From the NCBI RefSeq assembly GCF_013408425.1, contig NZ_JACBYV010000001.1:5766001-5830000 (forward strand): DNA of 64,000 bases, in the 5' to 3' direction. Below the pieces are notes generated by a model that ran no database searches, was not told where the DNA came from, and saw only the letters and a program-made list of their open reading frames with translations. A program made the position numbers and the translations under genes. This DNA is from Pseudomonas flavescens (GTDB taxonomy: Bacteria; Pseudomonadota; Gammaproteobacteria; Pseudomonadales; Pseudomonadaceae). This document shows, piece by piece, positions 37,266 through 47,130 of the stretch. The number at the start of each line of letters is the position of its first letter. The first letter of the stretch is position 1.

Positions 37266-38972
37266 TTAGAGGGCGGCGGCGGATTTATCGTTCAAGGCCG
37301 CTTCGCTTTGCTGTCGACGCAGGGCATTCCAGTGCTCCAGTACGGCAGGCGGCGCCCATATCTGCGGCTCGGACGGCTCGAAACCGTCGGCTTGCTCGCG
37401 TTTGGCGACGGCAGCGCTGGCCAGCTCGAAGGCGCGTTGCAGGTCGTCTGTCTCCTGCAGGGCTTCGGCGAACAGCGCGCGGCCGAAATAGGTGAAGTCG
37501 GCTTCTTCCGAGCAGCCGAACGACACCCGGTCAGCCCGTGCAGCGGTCATCAGCAGGGTCTTGTCGTCCTTCAGGGCGGGGATGAAGCCCCCGGAGTAGC
37601 AGGCGGAAATCACCACCACCTTGTGGCGGTCGGCCAGCGGTTGCAGCAGTGTCGCCAGCTCGTCGGCGGGCAGGTCGGCCAGTTGCAGGCGTGGCTGATC
37701 CAGGTTCAGTTCATGGCCCCGCGAGCCGTGGCTGGTCAGGTAGATGAACACCAGGTCTTCCGGACCGCTGCGTTCGGCGATGGCGCGTACCGCGCGGCGC
37801 AGGTTTTCCCGGGTTGCCAGCGGGCGGTCTGCCAGGTGATCGCGGTGGTTGGCCAGGGTGATGCGGCCATAGGCGGAAAAGCGCCCTGCGAGCAGGTCGG
37901 CGACGTAGTCGGCCTCGCGCAGGAACACGCTCTGCTTGCCGTCGCCGGCCAGGGTCAGGGCGTAGAGTTCGCTGCGTGGAGTGGACGCTGGCAGTGCGGC
38001 GATGGCCTGGTCGAGCAATTCGCCCTGTTTCAGCAGGCCGATTTCCAGCGGGTCCGGCAGGGCCTGGCCGTTTTCGTCACGCACGCGCAGGCCGCGCCGC
38101 CAAGTGCCTTGCTGGCGGCTGCCGTCGGCCAGGGTCAGGGTGCCTTCGCCATGGAAGCGGCCGTTGGCGAAGCCGCCGTCGAAGCGGCTGCCATCAGGCT
38201 GCTGAAGGTGACCTTCGCCCTGATAACGCCACTCCTTGAACTGCCCCTGGTAGCGCTCGCCATCGGCGCCGTTGTACTCGCCCTTGCCGTTGAGCGCGCC
38301 CTCAGCGAAGGTGCCACTCCAGACATTGCCCGCTGCGCTCTGGTAGCGGCCATTGCCGTGGAACAGGCTGTTGCGCAGTTCGCCGTCGTAGCTGTCGCCG
38401 TCGCTGCCCTGGTAGTTGCCGTCGCCCTTGAGTTCTCCACCCACGAAGTGGCCAGAGAGCTGATTGCCGAGTTCGTCCTGATGCACGCCCTGGCCGTCGG
38501 GCAGGCCTTTTACGAACTGGCCCTGAAATCGGCTGCCGTCGGCTTGTTCGAGCGTACCCAGACCGTGAAAGCGGCCATCGCGGAACTGCCCACGGTAAGT
38601 CTGTCCGGCTTCCTCCAGCGTGCCTTCGCCACTGAAGCGACCCTTGGCGAAGCCGCCGCTATAGCGGCTGCCGTCTGCGCGCTTCAGCGTGCCCTGGCCC
38701 TCGAAGGTGCCTGCGGCGAATTCGCCGACATAATGCTCGCCACTGGCGCCGTGCCATTCACCGCTACCGTGGCGCAGGCCGTCGAGGAAGTATCCGGTGA
38801 ACCAGCTGCCGTCGGGGTAATCCAGACGGCCCTTGCCTTGTAGCAGGCCGTCGACCACATTGCCGTGATAGCGCGAACCGTCCGGCAGCGTCGCATCGGG
38901 GGGTAGAAGGGGCGTGCTCTGGCTGCAGGCGGCGAGGGAGAGAACCAGAGCCAGGGGCGCGAGGCGAAACAT
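37266..38972 (-). CDS. Lipoprotein with MORN repeats and C13 (legumain/caspase-fold) peptidase
   Basis: A 568-aa envelope lipoprotein: lipobox LAAC at residues 13-16, then about 11 tandem MORN repeats (roughly residues 25-290, units like YxGxFxxGxxxGxGTLxxADGS), then a clan-CD peptidase domain. The catalytic dyad is visible as His415 in [12 protein letters not shown] and Cys458 in [11 protein letters not shown], matching C13 family order and spacing. MORN repeats usually bind lipids or form scaffolds, so a membrane-tethered protease is inferred. The substrate is unknown. It is divergent from a CidA/LrgA-LrgB pair, 195 bp away. Codon use is like its neighbours. Confidence 0.88.
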   Translation of the reverse strand: MFRLAPLALVLSLAACSQSTPLLPPDATLPDGSRYHGNVVDGLLQGKGRLDYPDGSWFTGYFLDGLRHGSGEWHGASGEHYVGEFAAGTFEGQGTLKRADGSRYSGGFAKGRFSGEGTLEEAGQTYRGQFRDGRFHGLGTLEQADGSRFQGQFVKGLPDGQGVHQDELGNQLSGHFVGGELKGDGNYQGSDGDSYDGELRNSLFHGNGRYQSAAGNVWSGTFAEGALNGKGEYNGADGERYQGQFKEWRYQGEGHLQQPDGSRFDGGFANGRFHGEGTLTLADGSRQQGTWRRGLRVRDENGQALPDPLEIGLLKQGELLDQAIAALPASTPRSELYALTLAGDGKQSVFLREADYVADLLAGRFSAYGRITLANHRDHLADRPLATRENLRRAVRAIAERSGPEDLVFIYLTSHGSRGHELNLDQPRLQLADLPADELATLLQPLADRHKVVVISACYSGGFIPALKDDKTLLMTAARADRVSFGCSEEADFTYFGRALFAEALQETDDLQRAFELASAAVAKREQADGFEPSEPQIWAPPAVLEHWNALRRQQSEAALNDKSAAAL

Positions 38973-39098
38973 GCGGGGACGTCCAGGTCAGATGAGCGAT
39001 GCGGCCAGTATGCCGCAAAGCGTCCGCCCACGCCCAGGCAGCCAGGGCGCCCCTGCCGATGAGTCACGGCCACTGTTAAGCCGCCGCCGTTACCTGCC

Positions 39099-39104
39099 TA
39101 TAAT
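39099..39104 (+). promoter_or_regulatory. Candidate -10 element (TATAAT) upstream of the CidA/LrgA gene
   Basis: An exact TATAAT 64 nt before the ATG, with no strong -35 at 17-18 bp (GTTAAG is the closest). It lies between the divergent MORN-peptidase and holin-like genes. Confidence 0.4.
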
Positions 39105-39167
39105 GGCCGCCTTGTAGGGTGGTGCGTCCCGCTTGGGGCACCTGCCCAGCGTCTGAGGGGAGTCTTC

Positions 39168-39530
39168 ATGCTGCTTCGTGGCCTGTTCTGGCTGGTGCTG
39201 TGCCAACTGCTCGGCACGGCGATCAATGCGCTGTTCCTGCCCATGCTGCCAGGGCCGATTCTCGGCATGCTGCTGCTGGTGGTGTTTCTGCTTTGTCGTG
39301 GTCAGGTCGACGAGCCGATCCAGCAGGCCGCCAGCAGCCTGCTCAAGTACCTGCCGCTGTTGCTGGTGCCGCCTGCCGTCGGGGTGATGGCCTACGCGGA
39401 GGCGATCGTCGCCGACTTCTGGGCGGTGATCGGTGCGCTGGTGCTTTCCTTGATCCTGTCCCTGGTGTTCGCCGGCTGGATGATGCAGAAACTGATCGAG
39501 CGCCAGACGCGCCGCCGGGGGGAGGGATGA
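39168..39530 (+). CDS. CidA/LrgA-family holin-like protein
   Basis: A 120-aa integral membrane protein with four hydrophobic segments and the conserved GPILGMLLLVVFL stretch. CidA/LrgA proteins are holin-like and are tied to murein hydrolase control, cell lysis and, in some species, pyruvate or related metabolite transport. Its stop overlaps the LrgB-family gene by 4 bp (ATGA), so the pair is coupled. Cid versus Lrg type cannot be decided from sequence. Confidence 0.9.
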   Translation: MLLRGLFWLVLCQLLGTAINALFLPMLPGPILGMLLLVVFLLCRGQVDEPIQQAASSLLKYLPLLLVPPAVGVMAYAEAIVADFWAVIGALVLSLILSLVFAGWMMQKLIERQTRRRGEG

Positions 39531-40243
39531 CGCTCGACTGGCACGGCGCCTGGATGGCCGTCACCCACCACCCGCTGTTCGGCGCCGGCATCACCCTCGG
39601 CGCCTATCAACTGGCTATCGCTGCTTACGAGAAGACCCGCTGGGTATTCCTGCAGCCGGTACTGGTATCGACCCTGCTGGTCATCGCCATTCTGCTGCTC
39701 TGTGGGCTGACCTTCAGCGAGTACAAGAGCGGTGCCGAGGCGCTGACCATTTTCCTGGGCCCTGCCACCGTCGCGCTGGCCGTGCCGCTGTACCTCAACC
39801 TGCGACGTATCCGTCAGGTATTCTGGCCCACCGTGCTGACCCTGCTGATCGCCGGGGTGGTCGCTACCGTCCTCGGTGTCGCGCTGGCCTGGATGCTGGG
39901 TGCCGAGCACAACATGCTGATGAGCATGGCGCCCAAGTCGGTGACCTCGCCAATCGCCATGCTGGTGGCCAGCCAGATCGGCGGCTTGGCAGCGCTGGCC
40001 GCGGTGTTCGTGATGATCACCGGCGTGCTGGGGGCGATCATCGGGCCGTCGCTGCTGCGCTGGTGTGGCGTCCATCACCACGCCGCCGTGGGCATGGCCC
40101 TGGGCATGACCGCCCATGCGGTCGGCACCTCGCGAGCCATGCAGGAAAGCGAGGAATGTGGCGCCTTCGCGGCTCTGGCCATGAGCCTGATGGGCGTGTT
40201 CACGGCCATCCTGCTGCCATTGGCTATCGTCTTCCTGAATTGA
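39527..40243 (+). CDS. LrgB/CidB-family membrane protein
   Basis: Partner of the CidA/LrgA protein, 238 aa, with about six membrane segments and the conserved PKSVTSPIAM and AVGTSRAMQE motifs. GGAGGG precedes the ATG inside the upstream gene. Together the two are proposed to control envelope lysis or small-molecule transport. Confidence 0.9.
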   Translation: MTLDWHGAWMAVTHHPLFGAGITLGAYQLAIAAYEKTRWVFLQPVLVSTLLVIAILLLCGLTFSEYKSGAEALTIFLGPATVALAVPLYLNLRRIRQVFWPTVLTLLIAGVVATVLGVALAWMLGAEHNMLMSMAPKSVTSPIAMLVASQIGGLAALAAVFVMITGVLGAIIGPSLLRWCGVHHHAAVGMALGMTAHAVGTSRAMQESEECGAFAALAMSLMGVFTAILLPLAIVFLN

Positions 40244-40251
40244 GAACCGCA

Positions 40252-40845
40252 ATGACCCTACCCCTGTTTCCACTGCATACCGTTCTGTTTCCCGGCTGCG
40301 TGCTGGATCTGCAGATATTCGAAGCACGCTATCTGGACATGATCAGCCGCTGCATGAAGCAGGGCGAAGGCTTCGGCGTGGTGTGCATCGTCGAGGGGGC
40401 CGAGGTGGGCGACGCTGCCGAGCGCATCGCGCAGGTGGGCTGCGAAGCGATCATCAGTGATTTCCAGCAGCGCCCCAATGGCCTGCTGGGCATTCGCGTG
40501 CAGGGCGGCCGACGGTTTCGCGTCAATCAGGCTCAGGTGCTGCCGGACAAACTGACGCTGGCTCGGATCGAGTGGCTCGAAGAGCAGCCCCAGCGCCCGC
40601 TGGACGAGGAACACGCCGACCTGCTGGCACTGCTGGGCGCCCTGGCCGAGCACCCGATGGTCGCCAGCCTGGACATGGGCGGCAGCGCCGACAGCCAGGC
40701 CGAACTGGCCGACAAGCTCGGCTATCTACTGCCGTTCAGTGCTGAGCAGAAAATCGCCTTGCTGGCCGAGCCAGACGCCACTCGGCGGCTGGACATGCTG
40801 CAGGAACTGGTCGAGCAACTGCAGGGCGACGGTCCGGCTCAATAA
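40252..40845 (+). CDS. LON substrate-binding-domain protein
   Basis: Cytoplasmic 197-aa protein formed only of the Lon N-terminal (LON-SB) domain: LPLFPLHTVLFPGCVLDLQIFEARYLDM at the start, then CEAIISDFQQRPNGLLGIRVQG. There is no AAA+ or protease domain. Its role is unknown; it may bind unfolded protein or act as adaptor. It starts 8 bp after the LrgB-family stop and its 3' end overlaps the convergent DedA-PAP2 gene by 7 bp. Confidence 0.88.
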   Translation: MTLPLFPLHTVLFPGCVLDLQIFEARYLDMISRCMKQGEGFGVVCIVEGAEVGDAAERIAQVGCEAIISDFQQRPNGLLGIRVQGGRRFRVNQAQVLPDKLTLARIEWLEEQPQRPLDEEHADLLALLGALAEHPMVASLDMGGSADSQAELADKLGYLLPFSAEQKIALLAEPDATRRLDMLQELVEQLQGDGPAQ

Positions 40846-42155
40846 CGGTAGATCTCCACACCTTCCGACATTCGCCACAGCGCCATGCTGGTGAGCAGCA
40901 GGGCGCAGCTTGGCACGATCATCCACCAGACCTTGGCTGGCAGCGGAGGCAGCGAGGCGAAACGCTGCATCAGCGCCAGGCTCATTGCGCACAGGCTGCT
41001 GGCCAGCAGGGCGCCAGCGATGATGTCGCTCGGCCAGTGAACGCCCAGATAGACCCGCGACAGGGCGATGCTGAGTGCCGGCAGGCAGGCGAGCAGTATC
41101 CAGGTCAGGCGCAGGCGCGCAGGTTGCCCACGGCCAGCGAGCACGGCGGTGGCCAGGAAGAATGCGAAGGCCGCCGAACTGTGTCCGCTGGGGAAACTGT
41201 AGGTGTGCAGGGGCTCGAGCAGGATTTCAGGGCGCGCGCGCTCGAACAGCCCCTTGAGGGTGCCATTGGCCAGGGCGGTGCTGAGCATGGCGCCGCCTGC
41301 GAACAGCAGAGCCTGCCATTTGCGGGCAAGCAGCAGCAACACGCAGAGCAGGGCGGCGACCGCCAGCTGCACGTCGAAGTCGCCGAAGTGAGTGATCGCC
41401 ACCGCTACGTAGTCGAAGCGCGGGTTGCGCTCTTCCTGGATCAGCGTCATCAGGCCCTGATCCAGCTGGATCAGATGCGGCCAGCCGATGAACAGGGCGA
41501 TCAGCAGAATGGTGCCAAGGCCCGCCGCGATCAGGCTGGCCTGTCGCTGTTCGCGCAGGCTGCTCTGGATGGTCAGTACCAGCAGCAGTGCCAGGCCTGC
41601 GGCGACCACCGCGGCCTGGGGCCAGAAGCCCTCGGGCAGCGGCAGGCGCAAGGCGGCGCCGGCGGCCCAGCCCGGCACCAGGTAGGCGACTGCCCAGCCT
41701 GCGGCGGCGAGCATGCTGACGGCGATGAAGCGGCCGATCGGCATGCTCAGCATGCCAGCGACCATCGGCAGCATCGGCCGCAGCGGGCCTATGTAGCGGC
41801 CGAGCAACAGGCTGGCGACACCATAGCGTTCGAAGTAGGTTTCCGCGCCGCTGAGCCACTGCGGATGGCTGCGCAGGCCCGGCAGGCGCCGGATGTCCTG
41901 GTGGAAGTAACGACCCAGGGCATAGGAAATGGCGTCGCCAAGCAGGCCGCCGAAGTACGCCAGCGCCAGGGTTTCCCACAGACTCAGGGCGCCATTGCCG
42001 GCCATCACGCCGACGGCGAACAGCAGTACGGTGCCGGGAACGATGATGCCGGCGATGGCCAGGCATTCGATGCAGGCGATCAGGAAGATCGCCAGGCCCA
42101 GCCATTGCGGGTTGGCCGCAAGCCAGGTAGTCAGACTATCGAGCCACTCGCCCAT
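40839..42155 (-). CDS. DedA-PAP2 fusion membrane phosphatase
   Basis: A 438-aa inner-membrane protein that joins an N-terminal DedA/VTT domain (residues about 1-190, with LGRYFHQDIRRLPG and RYIGPLRPMLPMVAG) to a C-terminal PAP2 lipid phosphatase. PAP2 motifs are KGLFERARP, YSFPSGHSSAA and SRVYLGVHWPSD. DedA proteins flip undecaprenyl phosphate or phospholipids and PAP2 enzymes dephosphorylate undecaprenyl pyrophosphate, so a combined lipid-carrier recycling role is a reasonable inference. Confidence 0.9.
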   Translation of the reverse strand: MGEWLDSLTTWLAANPQWLGLAIFLIACIECLAIAGIIVPGTVLLFAVGVMAGNGALSLWETLALAYFGGLLGDAISYALGRYFHQDIRRLPGLRSHPQWLSGAETYFERYGVASLLLGRYIGPLRPMLPMVAGMLSMPIGRFIAVSMLAAAGWAVAYLVPGWAAGAALRLPLPEGFWPQAAVVAAGLALLLVLTIQSSLREQRQASLIAAGLGTILLIALFIGWPHLIQLDQGLMTLIQEERNPRFDYVAVAITHFGDFDVQLAVAALLCVLLLLARKWQALLFAGGAMLSTALANGTLKGLFERARPEILLEPLHTYSFPSGHSSAAFAFFLATAVLAGRGQPARLRLTWILLACLPALSIALSRVYLGVHWPSDIIAGALLASSLCAMSLALMQRFASLPPLPAKVWWMIVPSCALLLTSMALWRMSEGVEIYRY

Positions 42156-42380
42156 GTATGGACACCTTATAAATGAGAAATCGCAGCCTTCGACCCATCC
42201 ATCCGAAAAGCGGTTCCTTCGCCATGTACGTCATGGATGGCCGGGCTGGCGCGGGCGATCATAGCAACAAGGCCCGGCAGAGAGGCAGATGCGCGTATGT
42301 CGCAATCGGCTTCGGCTCGCCGCTTGCAGCTGGAAACAACCATCTGCCAGGCGCCGCTGTGCGCGGAGCGGCATGACCGC

Positions 42381-42386
42381 TATAAT
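42381..42386 (+). promoter_or_regulatory. Candidate -10 element (TATAAT) upstream of proA
   Basis: Exact TATAAT 35 nt before the proA ATG, in an intergenic region divergent from the DedA-PAP2 gene. No clear -35 is seen. Confidence 0.45.
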
Positions 42387-42421
42387 CAGCAACTTTTTCC
42401 AACTGCCAGACCTGAGTTGCC

Positions 42422-43687
42422 ATGACCGAGTCCGTGCTTGACTACATGACCCGCCTGGGCCGTGCCGCCCGCCAGGCTTCGCGCGTGCTCGCGCGGGCCA
42501 GCACCGCACAGAAGAACCAGGCCCTGCAGGCCGCCGCCGCCGCACTCGACGCCTCGCGCGCCGAGCTGGTTGCGGCCAATGAACGGGATCTCGCCGCTGG
42601 CCGTGCCAACGGCCTGGAGCCGGCCATGCTCGATCGTCTGGCGCTGACCCCCAAGGTCATCGACAGCATGATCGAAGGCCTGCGTCAGGTTGCCACGCTG
42701 CCCGATCCCATTGGCGAGATCCAGGGCATGCGTTATCTGCCGTCCGGCATTCAGGTCGGCAAGATGCGCGTGCCGCTGGGCGTGATCGGCATCATCTACG
42801 AGTCGCGGCCCAATGTGACCATCGATGCGGCCAGCCTGTGTCTGAAGTCCGGCAACGCCACCATTCTGCGGGGCGGCTCCGAGGCCATTCATTCCAATCA
42901 GGCCATCGCCCGCTGTATCCAGGCTGGCCTGGCAGAAGCCAGCTTGCCGGCCAGTGCGGTACAGGTCGTGGAAACCACCGACCGCGCCGCCGTGGGCGCG
43001 CTGATCACCTTGCCGGAATTCGTCGATGTGATCGTGCCGCGTGGCGGCAAGGGGCTGATCGAGCGCGTCAGCCGCGAAGCCAAGGTGCCGGTGATCAAGC
43101 ATCTGGATGGTGTCTGCCACGTTTATGTCGATATCGCCGCTGACCTCGACAAGGCCATCCGCGTCTGCGACAACTCGAAGACTCAGCGCTATTCGCCGTG
43201 CAACACCATGGAAACCCTGCTGGTGCATGCCGATATCGCTGCACGCGTGCTGCCGCCGCTGGCGGCCATCTATCGTGACAAGGGCGTCGAGCTGCGTGGC
43301 GACGCGCAGACCCGCTCGCTGCTGGGCAACGACGTACTGGAAGCCAGCGAAGACGACTGGTATGCCGAGTACAACGCACCGATCCTGGCGATCCGCGTGG
43401 TCGATTCGCTGGAAGCGGCCATCGAACACATCAATACCTACGGCTCGCAGCACACCGACGCGATCATCACCGAAAACTTCAGTGATGCCCGGCGTTTCCT
43501 TACCGAGGTGGACTCCAGTTCGGTGATGGTCAACGCCTCGACGCGTTTCGCCGATGGTTTCGAGTACGGCCTGGGCGCGGAGATCGGCATTTCCACCGAC
43601 AAACTGCACGCCCGTGGTCCGGTTGGTCTTTTAGGGCTGACCAGCGAGAAGTACGTGGTATTCGGCGACGGTCACGTGCGCACCTGA
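42422..43687 (+). CDS. proA: Gamma-glutamyl phosphate reductase
   Basis: NADPH-dependent reduction of glutamyl-5-phosphate to the semialdehyde in proline synthesis, 421 aa. Recognisable blocks are [20 protein letters not shown], the catalytic-Cys region [11 protein letters not shown] and the [23 protein letters not shown] terminus. Its last base is the first base of nadD, the beginning of a tight core-gene cluster. Confidence 0.97.
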   Translation: MTESVLDYMTRLGRAARQASRVLARASTAQKNQALQAAAAALDASRAELVAANERDLAAGRANGLEPAMLDRLALTPKVIDSMIEGLRQVATLPDPIGEIQGMRYLPSGIQVGKMRVPLGVIGIIYESRPNVTIDAASLCLKSGNATILRGGSEAIHSNQAIARCIQAGLAEASLPASAVQVVETTDRAAVGALITLPEFVDVIVPRGGKGLIERVSREAKVPVIKHLDGVCHVYVDIAADLDKAIRVCDNSKTQRYSPCNTMETLLVHADIAARVLPPLAAIYRDKGVELRGDAQTRSLLGNDVLEASEDDWYAEYNAPILAIRVVDSLEAAIEHINTYGSQHTDAIITENFSDARRFLTEVDSSSVMVNASTRFADGFEYGLGAEIGISTDKLHARGPVGLLGLTSEKYVVFGDGHVRT

Positions 43688-44331
43688 TGGCCAACCGCAA
43701 ACGCATCGGGCTGTTGGGCGGTACCTTCGATCCGGTGCATATCGGCCATCTGCGCGGCGCGCTGGAGGTGGTCGAGTTCATGGGGCTGGATGAGTTGCGG
43801 TTGATCCCCAGTGCGCGGCCGCCGCACCGGGAAACCCCGCAGGTCGGGGCGCAGGACCGCCTGGCGATGGTCGAGCAGGCCGTGGCGGGATTGCCATCGT
43901 TGCGGGTGGACGATCGCGAGCTGCAGCGTGACAAGCCGTCCTACAGCATCGACACCCTGGAGTCGCTGCGTGCCGAGCTGGCAGCGGACGACCAGTTGTT
44001 TCTGATTCTGGGCTGGGATGCCTTTTGCGGCTTGCCAGCCTGGCACCGTTGGGACGAGTTGCTGCGCCACTGCCATATTCTGGTGTTGCAGCGCCCGGAT
44101 GCCGACAGCGAGGCAAGCGAACCGCTGCGTGACCTGCTGGCAGCGCGTAATATCGCCGACCCGCTGGCGCTGCACGGGCCGGCGGGGCAGATTTCTTTCA
44201 TCTGGCAGACACCGCTGGCGGTGTCTGCCACGCAAATCCGTTCGCTACTGGCGAATGGCCGGTCGGTGCGCTTTCTGGTGCCCGATGCGGTGCTGGCTTA
44301 TATCAATGCCCATGGACTGTACCGTGGGTAA
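43687..44331 (+). CDS. nadD: Nicotinate-nucleotide adenylyltransferase
   Basis: Adenylates nicotinate mononucleotide in NAD synthesis, 214 aa. The nucleotidyltransferase signature [12 protein letters not shown] is at the N-terminus and the [14 protein letters not shown] motif ([10 protein letters not shown]) near the C-terminus. The ATG overlaps the proA stop. Confidence 0.96.
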   Translation: MANRKRIGLLGGTFDPVHIGHLRGALEVVEFMGLDELRLIPSARPPHRETPQVGAQDRLAMVEQAVAGLPSLRVDDRELQRDKPSYSIDTLESLRAELAADDQLFLILGWDAFCGLPAWHRWDELLRHCHILVLQRPDADSEASEPLRDLLAARNIADPLALHGPAGQISFIWQTPLAVSATQIRSLLANGRSVRFLVPDAVLAYINAHGLYRG

Positions 44332-44358
44332 ATCGAACACGAGGCAAACGAGTTAGTT

Positions 44359-44733
44359 ATGACGAAGCAAACCATGCACAGTGAAGACCTGGTCAAAGTG
44401 GCCATCGCAGCACTGGAAGAGATCAAGGCGCAGGACATCACCACCATCGATGTGCGCGAGAAGACCAGCATCACCGATTACATGGTGATCGCCAGCGGTA
44501 CCTCGAGCCGTCACGTCAAGTCGCTGGTCGACAACGTGCTGGAAAAGACCAAGGAACAGGGCGTGCGGCCGATCGGCAGCGAAGGCCTGGACAGCGGCGA
44601 ATGGGCACTGCTCGACCTGGGCGATATCGTCGTTCACGTGATGCTGCCGACCGCTCGCCAGTTCTACGACCTCGAGCGTCTGTGGCAGGGTGCCGAGCAG
44701 AGCCGCGCGCAGCAAGGCGTCGAGCGCGGGTAA
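44359..44733 (+). CDS. rsfS: Ribosomal silencing factor RsfS
   Basis: A 124-aa protein that binds ribosomal protein L14 and prevents subunit joining in starvation. Conserved segments are [33 protein letters not shown] and [17 protein letters not shown]. Position between nadD and rlmH is conserved across Gammaproteobacteria. Confidence 0.96.
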   Translation: MTKQTMHSEDLVKVAIAALEEIKAQDITTIDVREKTSITDYMVIASGTSSRHVKSLVDNVLEKTKEQGVRPIGSEGLDSGEWALLDLGDIVVHVMLPTARQFYDLERLWQGAEQSRAQQGVERG

Positions 44734-44745
44734 GGTAAGCCGGTC

Positions 44746-45213
44746 GTGCGTATCAAACTGATCGCTGTCGGCTCGCGCATGCCGCGCTGGGTCGAAGATG
44801 GCTGGCAGGAGTATGCCAAGCGCATGCCGTCCGAGCTGTCCCTGGAGCTGGTGGAAATTCCCCTGACCACGCGTGGCAAGAATGCCGACGTGGCGCGGAT
44901 GATCCGCCAGGAAGGTGAAGCCATGCTGGCCAAGGTGCAGCCCGGGGAACGCATCGTCACCCTGGAAGTCGAAGGGCGACCCTGGAGTACCGAACAGTTG
45001 GCGGTCGAACTGGACAAGTGGCGTCTCGATTCACGCACCGTCAACCTCATGGTCGGTGGCCCGGAAGGGCTGGCGCCGGAAGTCCAGGCGCGCAGCGAGC
45101 AGCGCTGGTCGCTGTCGCCCCTGACCTTGCCCCACCCGCTGGTACGGATACTGGTCGGCGAACAGATCTATCGTGCCTGGACGGTGTTGTCCGGTCACCC
45201 TTATCACAAGTAG
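44746..45213 (+). CDS. rlmH: 23S rRNA pseudouridine-1915 N3-methyltransferase
   Basis: SPOUT-class methyltransferase of 155 aa acting on assembled 70S ribosomes. The C-terminal trefoil-knot region [15 protein letters not shown] and [20 protein letters not shown] is intact. Start codon is GTG ([13 protein letters not shown]). Confidence 0.96.
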   Translation: MRIKLIAVGSRMPRWVEDGWQEYAKRMPSELSLELVEIPLTTRGKNADVARMIRQEGEAMLAKVQPGERIVTLEVEGRPWSTEQLAVELDKWRLDSRTVNLMVGGPEGLAPEVQARSEQRWSLSPLTLPHPLVRILVGEQIYRAWTVLSGHPYHK

Positions 45214-45225
45214 TCAGCAGTCCCG

Positions 45226-47130
45226 ATGCCCCAGCCGATTCGCCTAAAAGACCACGAGAAGGACGCGCGCCTCATTCGCAAGCGCGCGCTGGTCGGTGGC
45301 GCGGTGTTTCTGGCGCTGACGCTGGTGCTGATCGCCCGCATGTATTACCTGCAGGTGATCCAGTACGAGTATCACTCCACGCTGGCCGAGAACAACCGTA
45401 TCCACGTGCAGCCGATTCCGCCCAACCGGGGGCTGATCTACGACCGCAACGGGGTGATCATCGCCGATAACCGGCCCAGCTTCAGCCTCAGCCTGACCCG
45501 CGAACGGGCGGGTGACTGGGAGCAGGTGCTGGACGTGATCGTCGAGGTGTTGCAGCTCACCCCCGACGATCGCGAGCTGTTCGAACGGCGCGTGCGTCAG
45601 GGCCGTCGGCCGTTCGAGCCGGTGCCCGTGCTGTTCGAGCTCAGCGAGGAGCAGATCGCCCGGCTGGCGGTCAATCAGTTCCGCCTGCCCGGTGTCGAGG
45701 TGGTGGCGCAACTGGTGCGGCACTATCCGCAGCGCGAGCATTTCGCCCATTCGGTCGGTTACGTGGGGCGTATCAACGAGCGTGAGCTCAAGGAGCTCGA
45801 CCCGGTCGAGTACAGCGGCACTCACCATATCGGCAAGACCGGCATCGAGCGTTTCTACGAGGACCAGTTGCACGGCAAGGTCGGCTACGAAGAAGTCGAG
45901 ACCAACGCCCGCGGCCGCGTGCTGCGCGTGCTCAACCGCACCGACCCATTGCCTGGCAAGGATGTGATGCTGACCCTCGACGTGCACTTGCAGGAAGTCG
46001 CCGAGCAGGCGCTTGGCGGTCGACGCGGCGCGGTGGTGGCGATCCAGCCGTCCACCGGCGAGGTGCTGGCGATGGTCAGTCAGCCGAGTTTCGACCCCAA
46101 CCCCTTCGTCACCGGGATCAGCTTCAAGGCTTATGCAGAGCTGCGCGACTCCATCGATCGGCCGCTCTATAACCGTGTGCTGCGTGGTCTGTACCCGCCG
46201 GGGTCGACCATCAAGCCGATGGTGGCGGTCGCCGGCCTGGATGCCGGGGTCATTACCCCGACCTCACGGGTGTTCGACCCGGGCTTCTATCAGTTGGCCA
46301 ACCACAGCCACAAGTACCGCAACTGGAACCGTACCGGCGATGGCTGGGTGGATCTCAACCTGGCGATCATGCGGTCCAACGACACCTACTTCTACGACCT
46401 TGCCCACAAGATGGGCATCGATCGCCTGCACGACTACATGACCCGCTTCGGGATTGGTCAGCGGGTGTCTCTGGACATGTTCGAGGAGACCGCCGGCCTG
46501 ATGCCCTCGCGGGACTGGAAGCGAGCGCGTTATCGTCAGCCCTGGTATCCGGGTGAGACGCTGATCCTCGGCATCGGCCAGGGGTACATGCAGGCCACCC
46601 CGTTGCAGTTGGCCCAGGCCACCGCGCTGGTGGCGACCAAGGGCAAGTGGATTCGCCCGCACCTGGCGAGGACCATCGACGGCAGTCTGCCCCATGATCC
46701 GGATCCGATTCCTGATATCGTGCTGCGCGATCCCAAGTACTGGGATTACGCGCGTCTCGGCATGGAGGCGGTGATGCACGGTGCACGGGGTACGGCGCGC
46801 AAGGTCGGCGATGCCGCGGCCTACCGGATCGCCGGCAAGAGTGGCACGGCGCAGGTCGTGGCCATCAAGCAGGGCGAGAAGTACGACCGCAGCAAGGTGC
46901 AGGAACGCCATCGTGACCACGCCCTGTTCGTCGGTTTCGCGCCGGCGGACAATCCGCAGATCGTCGTCGCGGTGATGGTCGAGAACGGTGAGTCCGGCTC
47001 CGGCGTCGGCGCGCCCGTGGTCAAGCAGGTGATGGATGCCTGGCTGCTGGACGAAACCGGTAAGCTCAAGGCCGAATACGCCCCGCCCGGTGCCACGGCA
47101 CCGCTCAACGTAGAGGTGAAGCATCCATGA
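45226..47130 (+). CDS. mrdA: Penicillin-binding protein 2, elongation transpeptidase
   Basis: Class B PBP of the rod complex, 634 aa (called pbpA in P. aeruginosa). One N-terminal membrane segment (ALVGGAVFLALTLVLIARMYYL), a dimerisation/pedestal domain, then the transpeptidase with catalytic Ser in PPGSTIKPM, SND and KSGTAQ motifs. rodA overlaps its 3' end by 4 bp. Confidence 0.96.
   Translation: MPQPIRLKDHEKDARLIRKRALVGGAVFLALTLVLIARMYYLQVIQYEYHSTLAENNRIHVQPIPPNRGLIYDRNGVIIADNRPSFSLSLTRERAGDWEQVLDVIVEVLQLTPDDRELFERRVRQGRRPFEPVPVLFELSEEQIARLAVNQFRLPGVEVVAQLVRHYPQREHFAHSVGYVGRINERELKELDPVEYSGTHHIGKTGIERFYEDQLHGKVGYEEVETNARGRVLRVLNRTDPLPGKDVMLTLDVHLQEVAEQALGGRRGAVVAIQPSTGEVLAMVSQPSFDPNPFVTGISFKAYAELRDSIDRPLYNRVLRGLYPPGSTIKPMVAVAGLDAGVITPTSRVFDPGFYQLANHSHKYRNWNRTGDGWVDLNLAIMRSNDTYFYDLAHKMGIDRLHDYMTRFGIGQRVSLDMFEETAGLMPSRDWKRARYRQPWYPGETLILGIGQGYMQATPLQLAQATALVATKGKWIRPHLARTIDGSLPHDPDPIPDIVLRDPKYWDYARLGMEAVMHGARGTARKVGDAAAYRIAGKSGTAQVVAIKQGEKYDRSKVQERHRDHALFVGFAPADNPQIVVAVMVENGESGSGVGAPVVKQVMDAWLLDETGKLKAEYAPPGATAPLNVEVKHP

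Noticed and set aside
41037..42176. A 379-codon frame antisense to the DedA-PAP2 gene
   Set aside because: Its Gln/Ala/Arg-rich sequence is the usual artefact opposite a membrane protein rich in Leu and Ala.
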